In this document: piece by piece, positions 1-7,760 of the stretch
Layout of the letters: every line of letters starts with the position of its first letter
Position numbering within the stretch: position 1 is the stretch's first letter
NCBI GenBank assembly: GCA_027579435.1
Contig: JANBPK010000311.1
Span: 1-16,302, forward strand
Length of the DNA: 16,302 bases
DNA from: Candolleomyces eurysporus
Lineage: Eukaryota; Basidiomycota; Agaricomycetes; Agaricales; Psathyrellaceae
Direction of reading: 5' to 3'
Notes under the pieces: generated by a model
What the model was told of the DNA's origin: nothing
The model's input: only the letters and a program-made list of their open reading frames with translations
Databases searched by the model: none
Translations under genes and position numbers: made by a program

Positions 1-81
1 AAATTTGTGAGCTCGCTCTCAAAAATCTGTGGATGATGTCTGAATTTTCCTGGAGTTTTAAGTGCTGTGGTGATTATTTGA

Positions 82-115
82 CGAGGTAGGGAAAGGTAGG
101 GAATTCCCTACCTCG
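82..115. repeat. Nested palindrome around GGGAATTCCC
   Basis: Positions 94-113 form a perfect 20-nt palindrome, AGGTAGGGAATTCCCTACCT. A second arm, CGAGGTAGGG at 82-91, is a perfect 10-bp complement of CCCTACCTCG at 106-115, so two alternative hairpins compete. It lies outside any recognised gene. It could be a regulatory site or an element end; the sequence alone does not decide. Confidence 0.85.
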
Positions 116-245
116 GTGGCTGTGATTTCAATATTACTAATTTCCCATCTGAGAATCGCCGTTCCCTGACCGGCAACGCTCTCTTACCCTGACAACAGTC
201 ACTGCCGGTTTGCCCTATCAAGTGTGAGTTGCTATCAACGTGGGC

Positions 246-315
246 TACACCTCTTTCTCTTCTCTTATTTTTCTCTTTCTCTTCGATTTTTTTAATTTTT
301 TTATTTATATTTTCG
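246..315 (+). other. Pyrimidine-rich tract
   Basis: The plus strand here is almost entirely T and C, with long T runs, and ends in a short CA repeat (ACACACACA). Pyrimidine tracts like this occur in fungal promoters just upstream of transcription starts. A 50-codon open frame begins at the ATG at 341, but its product resembles nothing I know. Confidence 0.3.
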
Positions 316-373
316 AACACACACATCAGTAGCGAGCCTCATGTTCTGGCTCGTGTTGTTTGCACCTGTAGGG

Positions 374-404
374 ACCACAACAGACGTCGGTGTCTCGTTG
401 TGGT
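374..404. repeat. Hairpin, 12-bp stem with one bulge
   Basis: ACCACAAC (374-381) pairs with GTTGTGGT (397-404). Inside it AGAC (382-385) pairs with GTCT (392-395), leaving a 6-nt loop and one unpaired C at 396. It sits between the pyrimidine tract and the kinase-like remnant. No function can be assigned. Confidence 0.7.
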
Positions 405-419
405 TGTCTCCTTTTGAAG

Positions 420-724
420 TGAACCTTTTTGAGATGTGGAGCACGCCGCACAAATTTTGCCAACCCGAAAATTTGCAGCTCTGCGACCTCTAACATTGGT
501 TTGGCACCAGAAGTCGAAGTTGATGCCTGGGGCATATACTGGCTGGACAAGAAGAGCGGCTGGTCGACCAACGAGCGATTCCACTAAGAACTCTAGCTAA
601 AGTGACTATTCTCTCAGGCGGACTCAGAAGGAAAATTCAGAGGGCTTCGAAGCTGTGCACCGCGCCTAAGTTTGTCGTTCACGAAAATGTGGAAAGCTAC
701 ATTGGCATTGACGACGACGGGTAG
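420..724 (+). pseudogene. Possible protein-kinase C-lobe remnant
   Basis: One open frame ending in a stop at 585-587 contains IGLAPEV followed closely by EVDAWGIYWL. This resembles the APE motif (subdomain VIII) and the D-x-W-x-x-G motif (subdomain IX) of eukaryotic protein kinases, with the usual spacer between them shortened. A second open stretch in another frame ends at 722-724 and looks like a continuation. An intron ending in CTCTCAG at about 617 could lie between the two. I see no ATP-binding or catalytic-loop motifs upstream in the window, so at best this is a decayed fragment. The match is short; it could be chance, and the minus strand is also open here. Confidence 0.25.
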
Positions 725-774
725 ATTTAACTTGGATATATAATACACCATGCGGTACGGAAGGTCCATTACAC

Positions 775-790
775 CACCGTACGCCTGGCA
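775..790 (-). promoter_or_regulatory. Conserved 3'-flank box of lectin copy E
   Basis: The 16 bases CACCGTACGCCTGGCA lie about 50 nt beyond the stop of copy E. The identical 16-mer lies just beyond the stop of copy A (14257-14272), and a 13/16 match lies beyond copy C (9632-9647). It may be a 3'-end processing signal or simply duplicated flank that has not yet diverged. Confidence 0.55.
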
Positions 791-840
791 CCCAACTGCA
801 ACGAATTCAACGAAATCAAGTTAAATCATAGGTTTCACCC

Positions 841-2068
841 TCATGCGCCTTGATCCGTAACGGAGGCATCTGAGTCGTTGATACCCGACTCAACAGTTGC
901 ACCGGGCCCTCGCTGATCTACGCTTGACAAAAGGAAGCCCGTCTGGTCAGTTGGGCGGTCATTTGAAGCGGAATATGGGGACACAGTTGAAAATGGGCGA
1001 AAGGGGGGAAGGAAGGACAGACAGAAGATCGATTCGCCGAGGACTACTTTAAACTGTAAGCCAACATTAACAAGCCTACCTCCACCTGCCAGTTCGCTTC
1101 GCTTGATCCGATACGACGTCCCATCCACAGGGTCGTGAAGACCCTATTACTGGAACTCCGGGTTTTACCTTTGAGGTGCGGGAGATTGAGAGGTAGAGGG
1201 TGGTTTAGGGGTTTTTGAAGTACCAAGTTCTGGAGGCTTCGTCCGGGATCGCTTCCCACTGACAAAGNAAAAAAAAAAAGNAAAGAAATTACGCGACGTC
1301 AGTCCACTGAAATAAGAGAAACAAGAAACTATCGCAGGGAGGTCGGGGATCGGTGCTTGAGGCTTGGAGTAATCACCTTTTGTTTGCGACCGTCGTTGAA
1401 GCTCTGCCCAGCAACTGTTTGAATATGGCAAATATCACAAATCGCGACGGAAGGACTACTGAACCCACCGTTGTTAGAGTCTTCTAGATGGACCACCGTG
1501 CCACTATGGAATTAACGATTGGTCCTCCCCTGCTTTGATGGGATTGAAAGTGAGATCTGAGTTGGTTACGGAGGTCAAACTCGAAGTGTTACGCTGTGTG
1601 ACCATACTCTCATGTAGAGTACAAACCTGGATCGATCTTCCACTGATGAGCAATGTGGTTGTCGCCGTGATCGGAATACAGTTGAACCTTAATTCCGTTC
1701 GCCCAGCCTCCATGGTCGTCCAGGTCCAGAACTTGATCGGTGTAAGGTATGAGTAGCCTATTGAACACCAAAAAATGGACGACCCTTTCCCCTGCAGGTG
1801 TTTGACTTCCCAGCCAAAGGGCTGGGTTACACCAGAGATGACCTCTCCATTCTGCGCCACTCTGCCGAATTCAGTTCCCAGATAGATGGTTGGATGTTCG
1901 ACATTTTCAAAGAACCAGAATCTTGTGGGCGTAGTTCGTGCTTTCCACTAGATATATAGGTGTGAATATATATATCGAACAAGTAGCCCTAGCCCGTAGA
2001 ATTGGAGGATGGGATGCAGCACGGGCGTACAAACTGGTTTGGCTTTCCCTCAAACCTATCCGCAAGAA
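841..2068 (-). pseudogene. Lectin copy E, decayed two-domain ricin-B-like gene
   Basis: Read on the minus strand, exons equivalent to those of the intact copies can be traced: exon 2 at 2031-2068 (38 nt, as in the others), exon 3 from 1947 down, exon 4 at about 1627-1757, exon 5 at 1469-1556, exon 6 at 1377-1414 (38 nt), exon 7 from 1258 down, and the last exon at 841-917. Several lesions are visible. Exon 1 and its promoter are missing. Intron 3 has collapsed to a short remnant near 1758-1790. Exon 5 has lost 5 nt, giving a frameshift. In exon 7 a TAA (1205-1207) stands where the others have the Trp of NPWSG. Most of exon 8 is gone, although intron 8 and exon 9 survive. It is the most diverged traceable member. 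Two Ns (1268, 1281) fall in the poly-T part of intron 6. It is very unlikely to make a working protein. Confidence 0.8.
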
Positions 2069-2128
2069 CTCAGCCCTCACAGTAGGTATTGACAGCCCAA
2101 CTGCTTCAAGATCCGGATCCTCGTTGCA
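2060..2128 (-). repeat. Duplicated coding-like segment, copy 1
   Basis: On the minus strand this reads CNEDPDLEAVGLSIPTVRA. A related segment at 9205-9280 reads CGDDPDYEVIAIGLPMPTLR. The two differ by an indel of two codons and by mostly codon-compatible substitutions, so the segment was probably protein coding. Here it abuts the acceptor of copy E exon 2, exactly where intron 1 and exon 1 should be. The protein family is not recognised. Confidence 0.5.
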
Positions 2129-2277
2129 GGGCTCCGCGTACTACTACGAGTGGAGGAGGGGAGAGACCCCGATGACATTGGTAGTAGTAATACAGAATCA
2201 ACCCAATCCGCTTACAGTGTGTCCGATCCTGACATCAAGTCGTAACAAATTCGAAACCAAGTAAAATTGCGACTATT

Positions 2278-3761
2278 TCACCCTCGTGAGCGTGGATCCG
2301 TGACAGGAGGCTCTGAGTTGTTGGCAGCTAACTCGGCTGCTGCATCGGACCCTAGCTGAGCTACGCTTGAAAAAAGGAAGGTTTGTCCAGTCAGCTAAGG
2401 GGCGACTTGAAGCAGGATTTGAGGAACCTGCCTCACCTAGTAGCTCGAACCTCCACAGATGCCAGAGCCAATCTCCCCGATTCCACAAATGAATGGACCT
2501 AGCGGGAGTGGCTGTACGCAAATCCAGGTTGAGTTGAGTATGAGGTAGAACGATCCTATGCATTTAACAAACATGAAAAAAAATGCAGTGAGAAAGCACT
2601 CATCATTTACAGCCGAGGACAGATTGTCGAAGATACCTGACTCACCGACAAGACTCGCCATTTGCACCCTTAGTTCGATCAGGGACAATATCCCATGCGA
2701 ATGGTTGCGGAACTCCGACAATGCGAGTATCGTTCCCCGCGACTGATGTGTCACTAGCAATTCCCATGTAACGCCCACTCCATGGGTTCTTGAAGTACCA
2801 ATATCCTGTGCGTTCGTCTTGAGTAGCTTCCCACTTGACAAGTACAAATCAGGTCCGTTCATAGCGCGGAGGATGAGATACTCAGTACCTTTTGATTTCG
2901 GCCATCATTGAAGCTGTATCCAGCCACTGCCATAGTCGTCAAGGGTCAGCAGGGCTTGGCCCTAAAGCGTGTGTTCAAGTAAGCCTAACGTACTCTTATT
3001 GGTATCATCGAGGTGGATTACGGTGCCGCTATAGCAACCTACAATCTTGTAGATCTTCCCTGCCTTAACGGGGGCTTCGGATGTAGTGTCTGTGGGGGCA
3101 GTTATTCGCTGCCACAGATTGGAGGATTCAACCGAGCATAACCCATACGTACTTGAATCAATGGTCCACTTCTGCCCAACCCGATCGCTCCCTGAGTCCG
3201 ACCAAGATTCAATCTTGATTCCATTTGCCCAGCCACCATCATTGTCGAGATTCAGGACTTGTTTGGTAAAAGGGATGAATAGCCTATTATTTTTTGGAAG
3301 TCAACTCCTGGACGCAGTGGGAAGTCGAGTCAGCCCTGGAATGCGTACTTGAACGATGCAGGAGAAGACTCCCCGTCTTTGAGAGCCCAGTCGAAAGGGT
3401 GCGAGACACCACGGATGGCTATTCCGTCAGTAACAACTTCTCCTTTCTCAATTCCAAGATAAAGGCCATGCTGGACANTTTTTGAAACACCAGAATCCGG
3501 TAGGTGTGGTTTGTGCTTCCCACTGGGAGTATATCACGAGCTCAGATTGATGATCATGTTGAATCCAACGGGAACAGATACTCACCAGCTGGTTTTTGCT
3601 GCCGTCAAACTTATCCCCGACAACTTTCACAAAGTCAATGACTGTTGTAATTGTAAGATCTATCGTCGAAACTCACCATTCCCCGTTATGCACCTCAGTG
3701 TCAAGGCGGAGCCCGTCTTGAAGTTTATGATCTTGTAAATCCGCGCTTCTTCCAACGCCAT
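2278..3761 (-). CDS. Lectin copy D, two-domain ricin-B-like (CBM13-type) protein
   Basis: Nine exons on the minus strand: 3677-3761, 3586-3623, 3349-3522, 3153-3283, 2994-3089, 2889-2926, 2646-2833, 2437-2555, 2278-2360. The product is about 316 residues if the N at 3478 is an extra base. With the N counted, exon 3 is one base too long (174 against 173 nt in copy C) and the frame breaks. The rest of the exon is open and matches C, so an assembly error at a T-run is likelier than a true mutation. Two beta-trefoil-like domains of about 145 residues each are expected, with NQLW and QKW motifs in domain 1 and NQKW in domain 2. A divergent tail of 27 residues follows. There is no signal peptide, so it is probably cytosolic. 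Closest relative in the window: copy C. Carbohydrate binding is inferred from the family. Confidence 0.8.
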
Positions 3762-3858
3762 TCCTAAGAATTGCAAGGATAAGTACCTTTTTCTACGTTC
3801 CTAGTCACGGAGGAATACACAAGCTCCAGAGTAAGCTAAGCATCGATATCGCGGGTGT

Positions 3859-3876
3859 GTCTGGGCTTGTTTGCGC
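3859..3876 (-). promoter_or_regulatory. Conserved upstream box of copy D
   Basis: On the coding strand the box reads CGCAAACAAGCCCAGAC, about 98 nt upstream of the start codon. Near-identical boxes lie about 103 nt upstream of copy C (11249-11266) and 122 nt upstream of copy B (13910-13927). It is absent upstream of copy A. Shared position and sequence suggest a promoter element carried along in the duplications. Confidence 0.6.
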
Positions 3877-4014
3877 AGCTGGCAAGCGGCAAGTCGTTCC
3901 CACGGCAATCATCAATATGCTCCCAAAATCAGAGGTGTACCGAGAAACAAACGAGTTTTTTGCCTGCTATTCGTGCCATATTAGACTGACCCAGCACAAT
4001 ATGTGAGCTTCATG

Positions 4015-4105
4015 CATTTTTGCTAGAATCTCCGAGGTGAACCACGGTGCTAGCATAGCAATTGACCATCTTGTTTATTCCCCTTGCATTAATATGGACT
4101 CGAAC
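4015..4105 (-). pseudogene. Orphan lectin exon-5 fragment (copy F)
   Basis: On the minus strand this matches exon 5 of the lectin genes. It reads INKMVNCYASTVVHLGD where copy A has IYKIVNCHSGTVIHLED. It continues into sequence resembling the start of intron 5. No other lectin exons are recognisable on either side, so this is a stranded piece of another copy located just upstream of the copy D promoter. Confidence 0.65.
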
Positions 4106-4524
4106 TTGCGTTTTCTATATGTTTACGCTTCGCCTTCGTTACTTTTGGATGAGCAGACGATCATCCAGACTCATTGGTTGGCCCGAACCTCAGAGCTAAG
4201 GGAGTCCAGTGTGTCAGGATCGTCTCGGATGCGAATGCCATGGTGTCTGTGTGCTACGTGCCGGCTGAGAAGGCTGAGGATATGATCGGGGTGCGAGCTA
4301 TCATTAAGCTGCAGTCGTGTAGTATTTATTGGTTCCGGCTTCAGCTACCCATTTTCGCCGTTTGACTTTCCTTTGATTAATTCTTACTCCGGTTTGAATG
4401 TCATTGCATCATTTTTCCATGTCTAAAGCACGAATGAAACGACCTGCATAGAGAATTCACAGAAAAAATCGGGTAATCTAGAGGAAAGAGTAAATTCGTT
4501 AACAACAACCTGAGGGTCTTCATG
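4106..4524. other. No recognisable gene
   Basis: A plus-strand frame is open across 4174-4365 but encodes nothing I recognise. It may be the remnant of a gene broken by the rearrangement that left the exon fragment at 4015-4105. No promoter, RNA gene or repeat stands out. Confidence 0.4.
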
Positions 4525-4647
4525 TCAGACCGCTGAGATGAGTTGAATGCCGTCCGACAGCCGTGGCACCATAGCTGCGTTATAGGAGTAGGAGGATTCA
4601 TGAAGCACAAGCACAAATCTCCTGTCTGAGAATGCATATCTTTTGGC
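4525..4647 (-). CDS. Possible exon of an unrecognised gene
   Basis: An open stretch preceded by a good acceptor (TTTTTCAG, minus strand) encodes a 40-residue C-terminus containing YAFSDRRFVLVLHESSYSY and MVPRLSDG before a TGA at 4525-4527. A second open stretch upstream on the same strand (about 4670-4760) contains NVGVLGFYAVEQVNYSKIP. Together they could be the last two exons of a minus-strand gene. I recognise no family, and a chance open frame is quite possible. Confidence 0.2.
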   Translation of the reverse strand, partial: AKRYAFSDRRFVLVLHESSYSYNAAMVPRLSDGIQLISAV

Positions 4648-4773
4648 CTGAAAAACGCGCGTCAGTTTAGGTGTGTATTGCAGGATCTGGAATTGGGATC
4701 TTGCTGTAGTTAACTTGCTCCACGGCGTAGAAGCCCAGGACACCGACGTTCACGAATTGGTTCCAGTCCGGTT

Positions 4774-4791
4774 TATGACTATGACTATGAC
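4774..4791. repeat. (TATGAC)3 tandem repeat
   Basis: Three perfect TATGAC units are followed by the degenerate TACGATGAC. A similar AGTCATAGTCATAG run, its reverse complement in part, lies upstream of copy A near 15844-15857. Probably simple sequence. Confidence 0.7.
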
Positions 4792-5295
4792 TACGATGAC
4801 ATAGCTATCAGACCAAACAAATTCGACCGACCTCCCGTTGTCAGGTTTCCTTCCTTTCCGTTAGCAAGAGGCCCTGCCGTTCAAATTTAGAATGATTCGG
4901 TGAATGAAGGTCGGGCGAAGCATTCTGCCAGTAAAACATGATTCAGGGCTAGTACCCACTTACTCACACAATATTGCTTCGAGTACCCTTTAGGTCTGCA
5001 CTGGAATTGTCTCAGCTCCTGCCACGACTTGAGGGGTCGGACTGTATCCAGTGAGCTGCAAGAGGCTGAATGGGGATGGTACCAAAGTGTTCCATCGGCA
5101 CGGCAGGCAATGTGGAATTAGCCGGTGATGACCCTTCCGCGCAGAAATTTCTTGATCGTATCATTTCAGGTTTGTTTAAAGGTTGCGTTTTTGAGAACAG
5201 GAGTCACAAATCTCGACTCCCGACGCTAACCTGAGCGGCGAGCGCCCCACTCTCATTTGCAGCCACTGTCCTTCACTCAGTCTAATAGATTATCC
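4792..5295. other. Upstream region of the GPI-protein gene, no firm gene
   Basis: A 54-codon frame starting at an ATG near 5073 on the plus strand contains GTAGNVELAGDDPSAQKFLD. It has a protein-like composition, but I recognise no family and it ends before the next gene. It might be a lost upstream exon, an upstream ORF or chance. Otherwise this is the presumed promoter and leader of the gene starting at 5296. No clear TATA box was seen. Confidence 0.3.
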
Positions 5296-6248
5296 ATGAA
5301 GTTTTCTAGGTTCGAATTTCCCGTTTGATTCGAAGCTCTTGTACGGGTTCGTCCACCTGCTAACGGGCCTATTTTTCTACTGGATAGCCTCACCACCGTA
5401 GCGCTCACCTGCTTTCTCACCACTGTTTGTGCAAGCATTGAGCTCACAGCTCCGTCCAACCCCGTCTCTGGGGGGAGCTCCACAGTCACCTGGACGCACG
5501 ATGCCTCTGACCCCGCCCAATTCGTCCTCATGCTGCAACTGGCTAGTGACTCGTGGGCGACCGGCCAGTTCTGGGAATTTGTGGAGACGGAACTCGACAA
5601 GCTGGATGTGACTTTTCTTAATACTGATCCATATGTGATTAGTACTACAAGGTCAGTGCATCCTTTACTCACGACAGCTCAGCACTCTCCGGCATCCAGC
5701 ACCTAGCTCGTGTTACCTGTTGAATTCCTCCGAATTTTGTTGACTGAAACTTCGCATCAATGGGTTATTTTTAGCATATACCGCCTGACCGCTCGGAACC
5801 AGTCGAACGTTGATCAGGTTTACGCCAGAAGTCCCACTTTCCAATTCCTCCCACCGGGGAGTGTCGCCACCACCACCACCACCAATGCCACCACCACCAC
5901 CGTCGCCACCAGTCAAAACAGCACTACCGTTATCAATACAACGACCACTAGCTCTTCGACGACTGGTATGTGAATCTTCATTCTGTCTTCCCATACCTTC
6001 TTGACTCTTTTTCCTTGACTTTTCTTGCTTATCTATCGATCCACGCAGCGGCTACAATTACGACACCCCAAGCTGCTCAACAGACAACCACAAGTTCGAC
6101 AACGGGGACAAGCGCCGCTGGAGGGGAACCGTCTGGTGGTGTACTGGGAAACAACACCAATGCAGCGGACCAACTAGTCGGCGGAGGGGTTGCTGGTGCT
6201 GTGGTAGCCGTGTTAGCTGCCGGTTTGGCATCATTCGTGCAGTTCTAA
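5296..6248 (+). CDS. Secreted Thr/Ser-rich GPI-anchored wall protein, Kre9/Knh1-like N-terminus
   Basis: Four exons: 5296-5309, 5388-5651, 5775-5965, 6049-6248, total 669 nt, 222 residues. The first exon is only 14 nt and joins in phase to give MKFSSLTTVALTCFLTTVCA, a typical signal peptide. A domain follows with IELTAPSNPVSGGSSTVTW and DPAQFVLML. This is the pattern of the Kre9/Knh1-like Ig-fold domain found in fungal wall proteins (Ser-Thr-rich GPI-anchored family). After YRLTA and a SPTF segment the protein becomes Thr/Ser-rich, with several N-x-T/S sites and expected heavy O-mannosylation. The C-terminus (VGGGVAGAVVAVLAAGLASF) is a hydrophobic GPI-attachment signal ending just before TAA. 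The first donor, GTTCGA, is unusual. The second intron is long (123 nt) for this window and might hide a small exon. The role is probably wall structure or surface display. Confidence 0.8.
5866..5910 (+). repeat. ACC trinucleotide microsatellite coding poly-Thr
   Basis: Runs of ACC inside exon 3 of the wall-protein gene encode consecutive threonines. The tract keeps the reading frame and could vary in length between strains, changing the length of the glycosylated stalk. Confidence 0.75.
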
Positions 6249-7500
6249 GCACCTTTTCACTCTCGTCGCTAGTGGTATTGGGCCCACAGTGGCAGCAGTC
6301 TCTCTAAGTCGGAGAATGGGGGTCATCAGACCATCATGTACGGGCACGTACTACATATTACCTTGACCTTGATCGACGGGCACTCCGAGTACTCCTACGT
6401 GTACACCCTGGCCCCTCGCAGCGACACAAGACAGTGAATGAACCAAACATACCAGTCAGTGGGAGGCACTTAAGGGTTGCCGCGAGCCTACCCCTCTTCC
6501 TCTAGTCGAATGGATGACTAGTAACTAGTTGCACTGCCGGAAAGTAAAGAGTGCTCGCAAGCAAGTGTGAGATACGGCGTCCGATACTGTGGTTAATACG
6601 AAGTCACCACGGACTTGACGAAATCGACCGCGTACTCGGTAGAGGCAGAGTTCTAAACAGGGAGACAGAGGCGGTGATCCTGCGGAAAAAATCGACCAAT
6701 CTCATCGCGTTCTCCCCGTGAACAGATAGCTAACCACCGTGGATATGAGAGCACGGAATGGTAGCCGAATTGAGTACATGATAAGACATCAAAGTCGAAT
6801 CCACAGAAAGAGAAAACAGGTGAAATTTGACGATATGCAAGGTGTACCATAGACCAGAGTATCCGCTGTTGAGCCTGGCAATGTGGAGCCGTTCACCCAT
6901 GAGCTTCTTGAGCTTCCAGTTGAGTGCGCGGTTCATCGTCAGTGAGAGGGTCGGTTTTCTGTATGGGCCGTTTGGTTTGAGGCTAGGAGATGGCATCTGG
7001 GATAGCAACTAAGTTCGATTTCTTTGCGAGGTTTGCGATATCGGGTGCAAATTTGGATATGACTCTTCTGGCAGATGGTTGCGGTTTGAGGGTGGCTGTG
7101 GAAATCCGACGCTGTATTGTTAGAGATTTCGAACGAGGGAGAAAGGTATGCCGCCGGGACGCTGGCATGCATATTTAGGGTGGTGAGTTTCGACGGCAGG
7201 TGGTGGGATTAGAATGTGTGAGACGCAGTACGACGAAGGAGTACCGCATCAGAGGATAGGCTAGAGTAAGCGGATCGCTCTGCCGCCATCACCCAACTAT
7301 ACTTAGATGATGCGCCTCGGCTCTGCCTGCTGGTAGACCCATGATTTCTCCTTCTCTTCAGCGCCCTCAGGGAACGGGCCACCTTTTCCTCACCCTCCGC
7401 CGTTTTTTTCGCCAGTCGGTGATCTATCTAGAACGCGCTGTAGCCATGCCTCTCCCCCTCGTTCTATCTTGACTTCCCACTTATGTCGCCGTCTCACACA
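6249..7500. other. Gene-poor stretch
   Basis: The first few hundred bases are presumably the 3' untranslated and downstream region of the wall-protein gene. Between about 6730 and 7180 several overlapping frames are open on both strands. One of 61 codons on the minus strand (6983-7168) begins with a basic, Arg/Ser-rich, mitochondrial-presequence-like segment. No frame extends to a recognisable domain and none could be joined convincingly through splice sites. No RNA gene, terminal repeat or tandem repeat was found. Confidence 0.4.
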
Positions 7501-7512
7501 CACAAGGCTTCG

Positions 7513-7519
7513 TATAAAT
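7513..7519 (+). promoter_or_regulatory. TATA box candidate
   Basis: TATAAAT follows a pyrimidine-rich and CA-repeat stretch (7435-7505) and precedes the ATG at 7566 by 46 nt. This is a conventional fungal core-promoter layout. It is only as credible as the ORF it would drive. Confidence 0.35.
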
Positions 7520-7565
7520 TGACTCTGCGCCTCTCATACACGCAATCCAAGATAAGATCGACGTC

Positions 7566-7760
7566 ATGGAAGCGAAGAAAAAGGCAGGAAAAACACTCAG
7601 GTACTCAGGCCTTGCGCGCCTTTGTTTAACTAGTCTCCCTTCATCGCCCAACATACTACGTCAACTCCATGATATGCGGCCTATCTCCACCGCATCGATA
7701 TACAACAGTCCCGACTCTCAAACGCACTACAAACTTGTTCCTAGTGGGAGACCAGCATGA
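7566..7760 (+). CDS. Hypothetical small protein or first exon
   Basis: A 64-codon frame starts with a very basic N-terminus (MEAKKKAGKTLR) right after a TATA-plus-CT-rich promoter-like region. A donor-like GTACTC follows codon 11, so the ATG may instead be a short first exon joined to another frame. One candidate is the plus-strand 129-codon frame at 7669-8058, which contains EERRIELLSEYNCEEYFLRA. Neither product resembles a family I know. The opposite strand is also open over 7656-8081 (141 codons), so coding strand is unproven. Confidence 0.25.
   Translation: MEAKKKAGKTLRYSGLARLCLTSLPSSPNILRQLHDMRPISTASIYNSPDSQTHYKLVPSGRPA

Noticed and set aside
2437..2862. 141-codon minus ORF overlapping copy D
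   Set aside because: It is a wrong-frame reading through exons 7-8 and intron 7 of copy D; the spliced lectin frame explains the conservation.
2278..3761. Copy D as a pseudogene
   Set aside because: The only defect is the N at 3478 beside a homopolymer; all splice sites and the remaining frame are intact.
5713..5994. Gly-rich minus ORF
   Set aside because: It is the complement of the ACC-rich Thr tract of the wall-protein gene; low complexity, not independent coding.
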